From Levilactobacillus yonginensis (GTDB lineage Bacteria > Bacillota > Bacilli > Lactobacillales > Lactobacillaceae), in assembly GCF_964065165.1 (NCBI RefSeq), contig NZ_OZ061549.1, forward strand, positions 1,736,001-1,800,000: a stretch of 64,000 nucleotides of DNA, written 5' to 3'. Below are positions 7,257 through 19,300 of this stretch, piece by piece. Below the pieces are notes generated by a model. It ran no database searches. It had not been told where the DNA came from and saw nothing but the letters and a program-made list of their open reading frames with translations. The position numbers were made by a program, and so were the translations under genes. How positions within the stretch are numbered: the first letter of the stretch is position 1; every line of letters starts with the position of its first letter.

Positions 7257-9407
7257 CTAATCTTGCCGCTTAAACCAATGAATACTCAACAAACTTAGTC
7301 CCAGGAAGCCCGCTAATACGGCAACCCAGCTCGACTTTTGTTCATTGGTTTGTGGTAAGGTTGTGGCCGACTGTTGCTGCATCGCAGTTGACGATGACTT
7401 TGGTTGTGCAGCCAGTTGCTGACCTGGCTGCTGCGTACCATGACCCACCTTTGCAGCTACTGAACCGTTCACAGTTGCGACCTGACCAACAGTCCGGTTG
7501 CTCATCTTGTCGGCTGACCCACTCGTCACAACTTTGGGCTGACTCGTCTTAGTCCGCTTAACCGGCGTCTTGCTTGTCGCTTTTTTAGTCGTTGTACCAC
7601 CTACATTAGCACCACTACCGCCGGAAGCCTTATCATCTTCGTTAGCGTTGGTACCTGGTTCTGGCGTTGGGGTCGGCGTTATTGGTTCAGTTGGCGTCCC
7701 CGTATTGCTCCCACCACTAGGATTAGTGTCGGGTTCAGTTGGCGTCGCTACTTTTTGCCAGACGTACGTGTCCGCCATAGTACTACCATCGTAAGCGGTA
7801 TTGAGTTGGGCACTCGTGAAGGTGGCACCGTTAGGCTTATCAACTGTTCCGGTTCCAACTGCTTGCCAGAGGCCCGTATAAACGTCTGTCACAGGGATAT
7901 CTGGCAATAACGCATTACCAGTCGTGGTGTCCCCCAGACGGGTATTCGTTCCTAAAACTAATTCTTGCAACCCAGTCGTATCAGCTAAAGCCTCATTGAC
8001 GTGGTCGCCGTCCACAGCCGCCAAGTTAAACCCAGAGAGGTCCAATTTTGTTAAAGCTGTGTCTCCAGCAAACATCCGAATCATGTAGTTAATCGTGGGG
8101 TGCCACTGGCTCAAGTCCAGCGTAGCCAACGATGGATCGTTGTGGAACATACTGGTGAACTGACTGCCGCCAGAAACGTCCCAGTCACTAACCTTAGCCG
8201 TCGTCAGCAATGGATCACCTTCAAAAGCCTGGACGAAGATAACGACGTTACTGGTATCCCAGTTACTCCCGTCAAATGACACCAAATTTGGCATACTTGC
8301 AAAGGCATTGCTCAACGTTTTCAACTTACTCGTCTGCCAGCCAGACAAGTTCAAGTTAGCAATGGCTGTCCCATAAAACAGCGAATCGGCTGAAGTCAGA
8401 CTGCTAACGTCCCAGTCAGCCGCATCGACCGTGGTTAAAGCATCATCGTTGTAAAGCATCGAGTCCATGGTCGTCACGTTACTCGTGGTCGTCCCTAATT
8501 TGAGGTCAACCAGTCCCATCTTGTAGTGCGTGTCGGTCTCTGGATCATAGTAGCGGCCACTGAAGGCGCCAGTCATATCCGTCACGTTACTCAGGTCCCA
8601 GCTACTGAGATCCAAACTCTTCAAGGCGAAGTCCTGGCTGAACATCTGCGTCATGTTCTTGACTTGACTGGCATCGACGTTTTCCATACCCTCAAACGCG
8701 GTCACGTTCTCCCAGTCCCAGAACAGCATCATACTGTTTGCCGGCAGGACAACTTTACCCTGACTACCGTCAAAAACCACTTTGGTAGCACTATGATACC
8801 GCCCGATGTTGGCTAACGTACCAGCATAAAAGGTCATCACACCATCGCTATCCATCGTCCATTTACTGGTCCCAGACATCCCCGTCTTAACAATCGTGGG
8901 AGCTGCCGTTGCCGCTGTATCCGCGAGACTCGCTGGTGCAACGGGTGCCATCGCTCGAGCCATCGTGCCCCGGTAACCCTGAGCAACCTTTGGCGTAGGC
9001 TGCTCCTCACTGATTACTTTCTTGGGTGTCGCCGTCGTGACCGGTGCCACTGGCTTGGGTGTCAATTTGCCAGTTGTATCTGCCGGTTGAGCAGGTGTAG
9101 CGGCGGGCTTATCGGCCGCTTGAATCACCGCTTTCGATGCGGTATCGCTAGTCGGTTTAGTCACCGGCGTCTGTGTAGATCCTTTGTCAGTTAGTTTTGG
9201 CTGTGAACTAGTTAATGTCGCTGATTGCTTCGTTGTGTAGTTAGCCGTATTGGCCGCTGAATCACTGATTTGGTTGTCAGAGTTGGTGGCGCTTTCATTA
9301 GTGTCAGCATAAGCGGTGTTCGCTTGGACGCCAACCCCTGCGATGGCCCCCATAATTGCTAAGGTTGTCAACCTTGTCTTTGTCGTGTTCCTCAACTTTT
9401 TAGTCAT
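7257..9407 (-). CDS. Sortase-anchored surface protein with DUF285 (BspA-type leucine-rich) repeats, LPQTN signal
   Basis: The 716-residue secreted protein has an N-terminal signal peptide (about residues 1-35, ending near AYADTNES). A long Thr/Ala/Pro/Lys-rich stretch runs to about residue 160. DUF285-type repeats with the pattern MF..L..LDLS.WD.S.V..M fill about residues 225-490, then a Pro/Thr/Gly linker, and finally LPQTN at about 684, a hydrophobic helix and the basic tail FKRQD. It should be cell-wall attached by sortase. GAGGGGGA precedes the ATG. The next gene upstream is a paralogue with the same plan. Function is unknown; DUF285 proteins are usually called surface or adhesion proteins, which is inference. 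Confidence 0.88.
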   Translation of the reverse strand: MTKKLRNTTKTRLTTLAIMGAIAGVGVQANTAYADTNESATNSDNQISDSAANTANYTTKQSATLTSSQPKLTDKGSTQTPVTKPTSDTASKAVIQAADKPAATPAQPADTTGKLTPKPVAPVTTATPKKVISEEQPTPKVAQGYRGTMARAMAPVAPASLADTAATAAPTIVKTGMSGTSKWTMDSDGVMTFYAGTLANIGRYHSATKVVFDGSQGKVVLPANSMMLFWDWENVTAFEGMENVDASQVKNMTQMFSQDFALKSLDLSSWDLSNVTDMTGAFSGRYYDPETDTHYKMGLVDLKLGTTTSNVTTMDSMLYNDDALTTVDAADWDVSSLTSADSLFYGTAIANLNLSGWQTSKLKTLSNAFASMPNLVSFDGSNWDTSNVVIFVQAFEGDPLLTTAKVSDWDVSGGSQFTSMFHNDPSLATLDLSQWHPTINYMIRMFAGDTALTKLDLSGFNLAAVDGDHVNEALADTTGLQELVLGTNTRLGDTTTGNALLPDIPVTDVYTGLWQAVGTGTVDKPNGATFTSAQLNTAYDGSTMADTYVWQKVATPTEPDTNPSGGSNTGTPTEPITPTPTPEPGTNANEDDKASGGSGANVGGTTTKKATSKTPVKRTKTSQPKVVTSGSADKMSNRTVGQVATVNGSVAAKVGHGTQQPGQQLAAQPKSSSTAMQQQSATTLPQTNEQKSSWVAVLAGFLGLSLLSIHWFKRQD

Positions 9408-9444
9408 GATTAATCCCCCTCAACTTTGTTACATATTGATTAAA

Positions 9445-9462
9445 CTGTCTAACCGTAGTATA
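9445..9462 (-). promoter_or_regulatory. -10 element and shared motif of surface-protein gene 1
   Basis: On the minus strand TATACT, three bases, then GTTAGACAG lie 50 bases upstream of the start codon. The same -10-like hexamer, three-base gap and nonamer precede the paralogous gene at 11525-11542. Confidence 0.55.
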
Positions 9463-9582
9463 AGCGTGAAACAGCGAAAAATCTACCTATGCGCACTAAT
9501 TAAATACCGGTTTTACTGATTGTCGAATAAGTTTCCTCTACAAACCATGTTTCATGGGAAACACTCTGTCTGAATTGACATC

Positions 9583-9616
9583 AAAAAGGCGTTGGAACAA
9601 GAGTTCCAACGCCTTT
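9583..9616 (-). terminator. Terminator of the second surface-protein gene
   Basis: Perfect GGCGTTGGAAC/GTTCCAACGCC stem with a four-base loop and a T5 run on the minus strand, 26 bases after the stop codon. Confidence 0.88.
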
Positions 9617-9641
9617 CTGGTTTACAAATTATCCTTATTAA

Positions 9642-11486
9642 TTAAGCTTGTCGTTTGAACCAGTGGGCACCCAGCAAACTCATGCTGAGAGCGCCGGCTA
9701 CTACAGCCAACCAACTTGACTTCTGTTCCCCAGTTTGTGGCAGTGTCGCTTGTTGCGTCGTTTGTGGTGCTACTGCCTTAGCAGCCGTTGACACTACAGT
9801 TGGTGTTGGTGTCGTAGCTGATGCTACCGCCGCAGTGGTTCCTTTGACCGCCTGACCGGATGCCTTAACTGTAGGTGCTGCCGTGGCTTTTACGGTCTTC
9901 TTAGAGGCGACCGTATCGGCTGCACTGTCGTCAATAGTAGCCGCATCCCCACCATTAACAACATCCGTTGTTGGTGTTTCCGGAATTGGATCAGGCGTCA
10001 CAACATCTGGTGTACTTGGATTTACCGGTGTCCCAGGATCTACTGGAGTAACTGGCTTAGGCGTTGTCTTCTGCCAAACGTAAGTCCCAGCCATTGTGGC
10101 ACCATCGTAGCTCGCAACTAAGTCATCACTGGTGTAAGTGGCGCCCGTTTCAACCGATTGCCAGAGCCCCGTATAGTCATCATTGACTGGAACTGCCGGC
10201 AATGCCACGTTACCGTAATCATTGGTCAGTATGGTGTTCGGTCCCAGTACGAGCTGTGATAATCCGGTGTTTCCGTCCAACAGGTTGGTAATATATTGAC
10301 CACCAACGTTGGTTAAATTAAGTTGCGTCAATAGTGGGTCATTTCTAAACATCCCAATCGCGTTCCCCACTTTACCGGTCTGCCAGTCGCCCAGATTGAT
10401 TGCAGTCAAATTAGCCATATTGGAGAAAGCATCCCGCGTAGCCGTCACGTGACCAACGTTCCAACCGCTAACATCTAACGTACTAAAACCAGTTCCACTT
10501 AACATGTTTTGAATATTCAGGGCATGACTCAGGTCCCAGTTTGCAAAATCTACGTCGGTCAAGTTCGTGGCGTTCTGGAACATCCCCGTCAAATTGATAG
10601 CAGCATGGAAGCTCTTGCCTAATTTAACACTCTTTAACTGCATCTCTTGCAAGATTGCTGGTGATTGCCCAGCAAACATATAACTCACGTTAGAAACTTG
10701 ACTGAAGTCCCAGCTACTGAGGTCAATACTGGTCAGCGCCAAATTCTCAGCAAAGAGATTGTTCATCATCGCGACCTGACTGGTATCCACGTTGTCCAAC
10801 CCTTCATAGGCGGTCACTTTTTCAAAACTAGCAAACAAAGAGTTCGCGTTAGCTGGCAAAACAATTTTACCCGCGGTACCATCAAAGACCACCTTCGTAG
10901 CGCCAAAGATGTTGTCGTTGGTACTGTCAAATTGATTAAACGCCCTGCCCAGCGTCCCGGCAAAAATCGTCATCGTGCCCTGATCGTTTAGCGTCCACTT
11001 ACTGGTACCCCAAACGCCGGTCTGAACTTCAACGGGGGCAACTGGTGCTGCCATTCTTGCTGATTCAACTGATTGTTGTGGTTGCACAGCATCTAGATTA
11101 GCCGGCTGTGGTGCGTCGTGCTTAGCCGGTGTGGTTACTTTGTCTGGGGCTGTTTGTTCAGGAGCAGCCGGTGCCTGAGGTGCTGGTGCTACTGGCGTTT
11201 TTTCTGGTTGCGGTTCAGTTTCTTCAACTGGTTGTGATTTCTCGATGTTACCGGATTTATTTTGAGATGGTTCCTCCTGTGAATGATTCAGAGTAACTGA
11301 CTTGTCTTGAAGTTGATTAGTCTTGGTTACCGGTGAAGTTACCGTCGCCTTAGGTGCTTGCTGGTCGGGTGCTGCCGTTGTATCTGCCTGAGCAACGTCG
11401 ATTTGGTAGCCTAGTCCTGCCAAGGCACCTAGTAATGCCAAGGTTGTCAACTTTTGCTTTGAACTGTTCCCCAACTTTGCACTCAT
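9642..11486 (-). CDS. Sortase-anchored surface protein with DUF285 repeats, LPQTG signal (paralogue of the downstream gene)
   Basis: About 614 residues from the ATG at 11486, which has AAAGGGG upstream and aligns with the start of its paralogue (MSAKLGNSSKQKLTTLALLG against MTKKLRNTTKTRLTTLAIMG). The plan is the same: signal peptide cut near VAQADTTA, a Pro/Gln/Glu-rich low-complexity region to about residue 150, DUF285 repeats (for example ALTSIDLSSWDFSQVSN), Pro/Thr linker, LPQTG at about 582, a membrane helix and FKRQA. It should be wall-anchored by the housekeeping sortase. The pair is probably a tandem duplication with divergence in the low-complexity and repeat parts. An alternative upstream start ten codons earlier lacks a good ribosome-binding site. 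Confidence 0.88.
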   Translation of the reverse strand: MSAKLGNSSKQKLTTLALLGALAGLGYQIDVAQADTTAAPDQQAPKATVTSPVTKTNQLQDKSVTLNHSQEEPSQNKSGNIEKSQPVEETEPQPEKTPVAPAPQAPAAPEQTAPDKVTTPAKHDAPQPANLDAVQPQQSVESARMAAPVAPVEVQTGVWGTSKWTLNDQGTMTIFAGTLGRAFNQFDSTNDNIFGATKVVFDGTAGKIVLPANANSLFASFEKVTAYEGLDNVDTSQVAMMNNLFAENLALTSIDLSSWDFSQVSNVSYMFAGQSPAILQEMQLKSVKLGKSFHAAINLTGMFQNATNLTDVDFANWDLSHALNIQNMLSGTGFSTLDVSGWNVGHVTATRDAFSNMANLTAINLGDWQTGKVGNAIGMFRNDPLLTQLNLTNVGGQYITNLLDGNTGLSQLVLGPNTILTNDYGNVALPAVPVNDDYTGLWQSVETGATYTSDDLVASYDGATMAGTYVWQKTTPKPVTPVDPGTPVNPSTPDVVTPDPIPETPTTDVVNGGDAATIDDSAADTVASKKTVKATAAPTVKASGQAVKGTTAAVASATTPTPTVVSTAAKAVAPQTTQQATLPQTGEQKSSWLAVVAGALSMSLLGAHWFKRQA

Positions 11487-11524
11487 GGTAATACCCCTTT
11501 CACTTTTGTAACACATCCGTCTAT

Positions 11525-11542
11525 CTGTCTAACGTCACTATA
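11525..11542 (-). promoter_or_regulatory. -10 element and shared motif of surface-protein gene 2
   Basis: TATAGT, three bases, then GTTAGACAG on the minus strand, with the -10-like hexamer 51 bases upstream of the ATG at 11486. Spacing and nonamer are identical to the paralogue's upstream region. Confidence 0.55.
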
Positions 11543-11780
11543 ACATGGTCGTGAAGGAAAGTACATGCTATTTAATAATTAACATATGTTTTCATTTTGC
11601 CAAATATCGATGAAATCATGCAATGGTATATCACCAAAACCAATCGTCTTGTAAAATTGGCCTTTTCTGCAAATACCAGCCGACTTCCAGAGCGTCAAAG
11701 TTGACCAGTGTCAGCTTTAACGCCCGCTTCCTCCACCAAGTTTTTTCAAGTCCATCGTCTATCTTTATTCAAATGCGCAC

Positions 11781-11811
11781 AAAAAAAGGACCTTACCAGT
11801 TGGTAAAGTCC
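11781..11811 (-). terminator. gyrA terminator
   Basis: GGACTTTACCAACTGGTAAGGTCC hairpin followed by T7 on the minus strand, ending the gyrB-gyrA transcription unit. Confidence 0.88.
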
Positions 11812-11825
11812 CTTTACAAGGCTAT

Positions 11826-14372
11826 TTAATCTTCTGTTGGTGCGTCAGAATTTGGGGCAACGTGGGTAGCTTCGTCAGTTGACGGTGCCTCCTCGTTAGC
11901 AGCGTTTTCATCCGCGGCTTCGTCCGGCGTGTCGTCTTCCTTGTCGACTTTAGCCATGGTTGCCACAGCCGTATCATCGGCCAAACGAATCAGGTGAACC
12001 CCTAAGGTTGCCCGTCCCGTTTCGGAAACGTCGGCGCCACTGAACCGAATCATGACACCTTTATCGGTGACTAGCATCAAGTCTTCGTCACCATCCAAGG
12101 TGGTCAATCCAGCTAACGGTCCGTTCTTCTCGGTCACGTTAACGGTCTTGATTCCTTTACCGCCACGCCCCTTGATTGGGTACTCGCTAGCAGCCGTTTG
12201 CTTCCCATAACCTTTTTCGGAAATGACAAACACGTGACTGTCTGGTTTGAGCACGCTGGCACCAATGACATAGTCACTGTCCCGTAGGCGAATCCCCCGG
12301 ACACCGGTTGCAGACCGACCCATCGACCGGACATCCTGTGCGGCAAAGCTGACCGCATAGCCCAAGTGGGTCCCAATAATCATGTTAGCATCACCATTAA
12401 TGATGTCCACATCGATCAATTCGTCATCTTCCTTTAAGTTGATGGCTTTCAGACCATTACTCCGGATATTGGCAAATTCGTCCACAGGCGTCCGTTTAAC
12501 GGTCCCTTGTACCGTGGTGAAGAAGATATCTCTTTCTTCGTTTTCACCAGGGTTAGCGACGTTAATAACGGCCTGTACGTGTTCGTTGTTGTTGATTCCC
12601 AGCAAGTTGATCACAGGAATCCCCTTGGCAGTCCGACCGTATTCAGGGATTTCGTACCCCTTCATCCGGTAGACCTTCCCCGTGTTCGTAAAGAACAACA
12701 ACATATCGTGAGTGGAGGTTGCTACAAGGTGTTCGATGAAATCATCATCGTGCACACCCATACCTTGAACCCCTTTACCACCACGGTTTTGTGCCTTAAA
12801 TTCAGACGTTGGCAATCGCTTAATGTAGCCGTTATGCGTCAATGAGACCACAACGTCTTCTTCAGCAATCAAATCTTCGTCTTCCAGGCTCAGCACCTCG
12901 CCGACCATTAATTCGGTCCGGCGAGCGTCACCAAACTTGTTTTGAATATCTAACAATTCTTGATAGATGATGGCTTGTTGCCGATCCTTGGACGCCAAGA
13001 TTTCCTTGTAATCCTTGATATTGGCCATTACTTCATTGTATTCTTTCTCGACCTTTTCACGTTCCAAACCGGTCAAACGAACTAACCGCATGTCTAAAAT
13101 AGCTTGCGACTGCTTATCTGACAGGCTGTAACGCGTCATCAATTCATTCTTAGCCACTTCCGCCGTTTGTGACTGACGGATGATGGTAATAATGGCATCG
13201 ATGTGGTCCAGGGCAATCCGCAACCCTTCCAGGATGTGGGCCCGAGCTTCAGCTTTCCGTAATTCAAAGGCAGTCCGCCGCCGAATAACTTCCAGCTGGA
13301 ATTCCAGGTAGTACTGCAAGATGGCCTTTAACCCCAGAACCTTAGGCGCACCGTTAACGATGGCCAACATGTTGATTCCAAAGGAGGTCTGCATCAAAGT
13401 CATTTTGTATAAGTTGTTTAAAATAACTTCGGCACTGGCGTCACGACGAACATCAATGACGATTCGCATCCCCGTCCGGTCGGTTTCATCGTTGACATCC
13501 GTGATGCCTTCAATTCGCTTGTCCCGAGCCAGTTCAGCAATTCGTTCAATCAGCTTAGCTTTGTTGACCATGTATGGAATTTCCGTGGCCACAATGCGTT
13601 GCTTCCCGTTCTTTTCTTCCTCAATGTCGACCTTAGCCCGCAAGGTAATGGTACCCTTCCCGGTCTCGTAGGCCCGGCGAATGGCTGCCTTCCCCATAAC
13701 AATCCCACCGGTTGGGAAGTCGGGACCTGGTAAGGCCTCCATCAACTCAGCCAAGCTGGCATCAGGGTTATCCATCAAGATGTGCAAAGCACTGATAACT
13801 TCCGTTAAGTTATGAGGTGGAATGTTGGTTGCCATCCCCACGGCAATTCCGGAAGCCCCGTTGACCAAAAGGTTCGGGAACCGTGATGGCAGCACAACGG
13901 GTTCCCGTTCACTACCGTCATAGTTATCTTGAAAATCGATTGTATCTTTGTTGATGTCACGCAGCATTTCCATCGCAATTTTACTTAACCGCGCTTCAGT
14001 GTACCGCATGGCAGCGGCCCCGTCACCATCGACGGAACCAAAGTTCCCATGACCATCGACCAGCATGTAGCGGTACGAAAAGTCTTGCGCCATCCGTACC
14101 ATGGATTCGTATACGGCCGAGTCACCATGGGGGTGATACTTACCAAGAACATCCCCAACCATCCGGGCTGATTTCCGGAATGGCTTGTCGGGAGTAATTC
14201 CCAGTTCATGCATATCATATAAAATCCGACGGTGAACGGGTTTTAGCCCGTCCCGCACGTCTGGTAACGCCCGTTGAACAATCACGCTCATTGCGTAATC
14301 CAAGAAGGATGTCCGCATCGTTTGTGAAAGGTCAACGTCGGTAATCCGACTTAAATAATCTTGATCAGCCAA
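11826..14372 (-). CDS. gyrA: DNA gyrase subunit A
   Basis: The 848-residue GyrA starts at a TTG with GGAGGG eight bases upstream. The winged-helix and tower region carries the catalytic tyrosine at about residue 124 ([10 protein letters not shown]). The quinolone-determining stretch [10 protein letters not shown] has the usual Ser85 and Glu89 of sensitive strains. The C-terminal beta-pinwheel contains the GyrA box QNRGGKG. With GyrB it introduces negative supercoils. The last 40 or so residues form a strongly acidic Asp/Glu/Ala tail that is longer than in many relatives. It follows gyrB by 31 bases. Confidence 0.98.
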   Translation of the reverse strand: MADQDYLSRITDVDLSQTMRTSFLDYAMSVIVQRALPDVRDGLKPVHRRILYDMHELGITPDKPFRKSARMVGDVLGKYHPHGDSAVYESMVRMAQDFSYRYMLVDGHGNFGSVDGDGAAAMRYTEARLSKIAMEMLRDINKDTIDFQDNYDGSEREPVVLPSRFPNLLVNGASGIAVGMATNIPPHNLTEVISALHILMDNPDASLAELMEALPGPDFPTGGIVMGKAAIRRAYETGKGTITLRAKVDIEEEKNGKQRIVATEIPYMVNKAKLIERIAELARDKRIEGITDVNDETDRTGMRIVIDVRRDASAEVILNNLYKMTLMQTSFGINMLAIVNGAPKVLGLKAILQYYLEFQLEVIRRRTAFELRKAEARAHILEGLRIALDHIDAIITIIRQSQTAEVAKNELMTRYSLSDKQSQAILDMRLVRLTGLEREKVEKEYNEVMANIKDYKEILASKDRQQAIIYQELLDIQNKFGDARRTELMVGEVLSLEDEDLIAEEDVVVSLTHNGYIKRLPTSEFKAQNRGGKGVQGMGVHDDDFIEHLVATSTHDMLLFFTNTGKVYRMKGYEIPEYGRTAKGIPVINLLGINNNEHVQAVINVANPGENEERDIFFTTVQGTVKRTPVDEFANIRSNGLKAINLKEDDELIDVDIINGDANMIIGTHLGYAVSFAAQDVRSMGRSATGVRGIRLRDSDYVIGASVLKPDSHVFVISEKGYGKQTAASEYPIKGRGGKGIKTVNVTEKNGPLAGLTTLDGDEDLMLVTDKGVMIRFSGADVSETGRATLGVHLIRLADDTAVATMAKVDKEDDTPDEAADENAANEEAPSTDEATHVAPNSDAPTED

Positions 14373-14403
14373 ATCTTTACCCTCCGTTCTTCCCTAACAC
14401 ACA

Positions 14404-16350
<1,947 letters not shown>

Positions 16351-17505
16351 CTAATCCTCCTTTGTTGCTGCATCGCCTTGTTCAGGCGAGCCATCCGCCA
16401 CCACGGTCCCATCGGCCACGTGAAAAATGGTCGGGTCCTTGATCAGTTTGCGCGTGATGCCGCTCAAACTGGTGGTGGTGATAAACGTCTGTACCTTGTC
16501 CTGAATCGCCGTCAATAAATGCGTTTGACGTGCGTCATCCAGTTCTGAAAGTACATCATCAAGCAATAAGACTGGGTATTCGCCAGTCTCTTCCTTCATC
16601 AAATCAATCTCGGCAAGTTTGACACTCAATGCAGTTGTCCGCTGTTGGCCCTGTGACCCGAACGTTTGCACGTTCTTCCCGTTAACCTGGAAATGCAAGT
16701 CGTCACGGTGAGGACCAACCAAGGTCGTGCCCTGATAGAGCTCTTTTTCCTGCTGCTTCGCGTAGAGCGCGGTCAGCGCATCACAGATGGTCTTGGCGTC
16801 CGTTAACTGGTCGTCAGCCACCTGCGTGGCGTAGTGAAACGTCAGCTCTTCTCGTTGCTGCGAAATTTCGGCGTGAATGGCTTGCGCCCAATGCTCCAAC
16901 TTCTTCAACATCGTCAACCGCGCCATGATGATCTCCGCCCCAAACGCTGCCAGCTGATCTGACAACACAGACAAAAAAAGGAGGTCCTTTTTTTGCTTGT
17001 GCTGGAGATCCTTTAGGTACCGGTTTCGCTGTTTTAACAACGTCCGATACTGGCTCAAGTTGTAGAGGTACCGCGGATTCATCTGACCAAACTCCATGTC
17101 CATGAAGCGCCGCCGAACGGTTGGCGCACCTTTAACAATGGCAAGGTCTTCCGGTGCAAACAAAATCACGTTGAGCTGTCCCACGTATTGAGACAACCGG
17201 GCTTGCTCCAAATGATTGACCTTGGCGCGCTTCCCCTGGCGTGAAAATGTGAGCTCTAACGGCACCGTGCCGGCAGATTTAACGACCCGGCCACTGACCT
17301 TGGCCGTCTTGGCCTGCCAATTGACCAAATCATGGTCATTGGCGGTACGGTGACTGCGCGTTAACGCCAGCACGTAAATTGCCTCTAATAGATTGGTCTT
17401 GCCTTGCGCATTTTCACCAAGCAAGACATTAATGCCCTGCCCCAACTGCAAATCAGCCGTTGGATAGTTCCGAAAATGCTGCAGCTGCAACTCTTGCAAA
17501 TACAT
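16351..17505 (-). CDS. recF: DNA replication and repair protein RecF
   Basis: The 384-residue SMC-like ATPase has Walker [14 protein letters not shown] near residue 35, the ABC signature in [14 protein letters not shown] and Walker [14 protein letters not shown]. With RecO and RecR it loads RecA at gapped DNA. Its ATG overlaps the yaaA stop as TAATG, a translational coupling arrangement, and gyrB follows after three bases. The C-terminal tail beyond the family core (about 15 residues, [16 protein letters not shown]) is poorly conserved. Confidence 0.98.
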   Translation of the reverse strand: MYLQELQLQHFRNYPTADLQLGQGINVLLGENAQGKTNLLEAIYVLALTRSHRTANDHDLVNWQAKTAKVSGRVVKSAGTVPLELTFSRQGKRAKVNHLEQARLSQYVGQLNVILFAPEDLAIVKGAPTVRRRFMDMEFGQMNPRYLYNLSQYRTLLKQRNRYLKDLQHKQKKDLLFLSVLSDQLAAFGAEIIMARLTMLKKLEHWAQAIHAEISQQREELTFHYATQVADDQLTDAKTICDALTALYAKQQEKELYQGTTLVGPHRDDLHFQVNGKNVQTFGSQGQQRTTALSVKLAEIDLMKEETGEYPVLLLDDVLSELDDARQTHLLTAIQDKVQTFITTTSLSGITRKLIKDPTIFHVADGTVVADGSPEQGDAATKED

Positions 17506-17732
17506 TATTCACCCTGCTTTGAGCGTATAAAAAACAATCCCGTATCAGGCACTTCCACCGTATCGCCAGGATACAGCTTACGGCCACGCCGGTTGTCCGG
17601 CTCGTCGTTAATATTTACGGTATTCTCACGTAAATACCACTTAGCTTGGCCGCCAGTACTGATAATGGATTCTTCCTTGAGTAACTGGCCTAAAGTGATG
17701 TAGGGCGTGTCAATGAAAACTTCTTTTTTCAC
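17505..17732 (-). CDS. yaaA: S4-domain RNA-binding protein YaaA
   Basis: This 75-residue protein has an S4 RNA-binding fold ([20 protein letters not shown], then [15 protein letters not shown]). It starts at a GTG preceded by AAGGGGTGA. In Firmicutes it sits between dnaN and recF, as here, and overlaps recF by one base. It has been linked to ribosome or RNA binding, but its role is not settled. Because 428 bases and a terminator separate it from dnaN, yaaA-recF-gyrB-gyrA has its own promoter here. Confidence 0.95.
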   Translation of the reverse strand: MKKEVFIDTPYITLGQLLKEESIISTGGQAKWYLRENTVNINDEPDNRRGRKLYPGDTVEVPDTGLFFIRSKQGE

Positions 17733-17761
17733 AATTTCACCCCTTAATTTTCTTCTCTTAT

Positions 17762-17767
17762 ATTATA
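17762..17767 (-). promoter_or_regulatory. -10 box upstream of yaaA
   Basis: A consensus TATAAT on the minus strand lies about 30 bases before the yaaA start codon. No convincing -35 hexamer is seen, so this is moderate evidence for the yaaA-recF-gyrB-gyrA promoter. Confidence 0.5.
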
Positions 17768-18095
17768 CCGCTTTTTAAACGAAAGGTACAGGTTGACCAC
17801 CTTATTTTTGCGTTCTCAGCCGATTTGGGACCTTTATGATATTTTTGGTAAAAAGCCACTAAATTTGCTCAGAACAAAAAAGAACCCGCTTATATCAAAA
17901 TATCCCTTTTTTTGTGCTCAAATCCAACATTTGTCGTTTATTTGCTGAAAAAAGCCGTTAATTGCGCACGCAAATACTAATTTGGCCCCCAAATACAGCT
18001 GATTTTCACTTAATCCACAAGGTTTCCTCTGCTACGACAATGAACCTAGACCAATTCGTTAAATCGACAGGTGACAGACCGTGGCCAACCCCATC

Positions 18096-18136
18096 AAAAA
18101 ATGGATCCCATCCTAAACAGATGAGACCCATTTTTA
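18096..18136. terminator. dnaN terminator
   Basis: AAAAAATGGATCCCATC pairs imperfectly with GATGAGACCCATTTTT. It has T-runs on both strands and sits 25 bases past the dnaN stop. Confidence 0.82.
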
Positions 18137-18160
18137 AATTTCTGCTTAATCCTCGTTCGT

Positions 18161-19300
18161 CTAGAACGTTCGGACTGGCGTAATCAGCTGAATAAAGTTG
18201 CTGGTGTCTTCGGTCGGAACCAACGTAAACGGTCGTAAAGCTGAGGTGAAGGCCACCCGAATCGTGGCTTGACCAAACGAGTGGAGCGCATCCTTCATGT
18301 AGTCAGGGTTGAAGGAAATCTCAAGGTCTTCCCCATCCAGAGCCTTTGGTGCCAACTCTTCTTCAACGTTACCCACATCAGGAGAATTACTGAAGATGGT
18401 GACCTGGTTGTCTGCGGGAGTCAGTGTTAACTTAACCACGTTGTTCCGTGATTCATGAGATAACAGGGAAGCCCGTTCTACAGCTGCCAATAATTCTGGT
18501 GCTTCGAATTCGACGGTCGTTGAGGCATCTTTAGGAATCAACCGTGAGGTATCGGGATAGTTGCCTTCTAACAGACGTGAGTAGAAGGAGGTATCACCCA
18601 ACAAAAACAGAACTTGGTTTTCAGAGAACTGCATCTTCACATCAGCGTCGTCGTCCCCAATCATCCGTGAGAGTTCGGTCAAACTCTTTCCTGGAATAAT
18701 CACATCAAATGAGGCTTCACTAGGTGTTGGCAGTTCAATCTGACGTTGGCTCAACCGGTGACTGTCCGTGGCGACGGCCAAAAATTGGTTATCTGCTAAG
18801 ACAAAGTGAACCCCGGTCAAGATTGGTCGACTTTCTTGGTTGGATACGGCAATAACCGTCTGACTGATCAATTCCTTGAAGACTGCGCCAGAAAGAACCA
18901 CTGAGTCGGCAGCATCAATTTCTGGTAGGTGTGGATAATTATTCGCATCCTGGCCATTAATGTTAAAAGCGGCTGAGCCGGAAGTAATTTCTGTTTGGAA
19001 TCCGTCCTTAACAGTGACGGTCATATCCTTTTCAGGCAATCGTTTAACGATTTCGCTAAAGAACCGAGCAGTTAATACAATGGAACCAGGTTCATCAATG
19101 GCCAAACCAATGTCTGGGTCATCGGCGCGAATCAACGTTTCAATAGAAATATCTGCGTTGGATCCGGTTAAAAGTAACCCAGCGTCACTAGCAACGATTT
19201 TTAATCCCGTCAAGATAGGAATCGTAGTCTTGGAAGAGATGGCACGGGAGACGTTATTCAATTCCTTAATGAACGCAGCCCGGTTGATTGAGAATTTCAT
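18161..19300 (-). CDS. dnaN: DNA polymerase III beta subunit (sliding clamp)
   Basis: The 379-residue clamp has three repeated domains. It opens MKFSINRAAFIKELNNVSRA and ends with the hallmark LITPVRTF-type tail (residues 370-379). As a dimer it encircles DNA and tethers the replicative polymerase. AAGGAG precedes the ATG. It follows dnaA across a 282-base gap that contains origin elements. Confidence 0.98.
   Translation of the reverse strand: MKFSINRAAFIKELNNVSRAISSKTTIPILTGLKIVASDAGLLLTGSNADISIETLIRADDPDIGLAIDEPGSIVLTARFFSEIVKRLPEKDMTVTVKDGFQTEITSGSAAFNINGQDANNYPHLPEIDAADSVVLSGAVFKELISQTVIAVSNQESRPILTGVHFVLADNQFLAVATDSHRLSQRQIELPTPSEASFDVIIPGKSLTELSRMIGDDDADVKMQFSENQVLFLLGDTSFYSRLLEGNYPDTSRLIPKDASTTVEFEAPELLAAVERASLLSHESRNNVVKLTLTPADNQVTIFSNSPDVGNVEEELAPKALDGEDLEISFNPDYMKDALHSFGQATIRVAFTSALRPFTLVPTEDTSNFIQLITPVRTF

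Larger units (their letters stand above)
11517..11825. other. Intergenic region between the surface-protein gene and gyrA
   Basis: It contains the promoter-proximal motif of the surface-protein gene (11525-11542) and the gyrA terminator (11781-11811). I see no gene in the remainder. Confidence 0.6.
17733..18160. other. Intergenic region between yaaA and dnaN
   Basis: The 428 bases hold the yaaA -10 box (17762-17767) and the dnaN terminator (18096-18136). The AT-rich middle has several A/T runs, but I recognise no gene. Confidence 0.6.

Noticed and set aside
7568..7740. Repetitive DNA in the surface-protein linker, examined as a possible CRISPR or tandem array
   Set aside because: The repeats encode a Pro/Thr/Gly linker and have no regular unit and spacer spacing.
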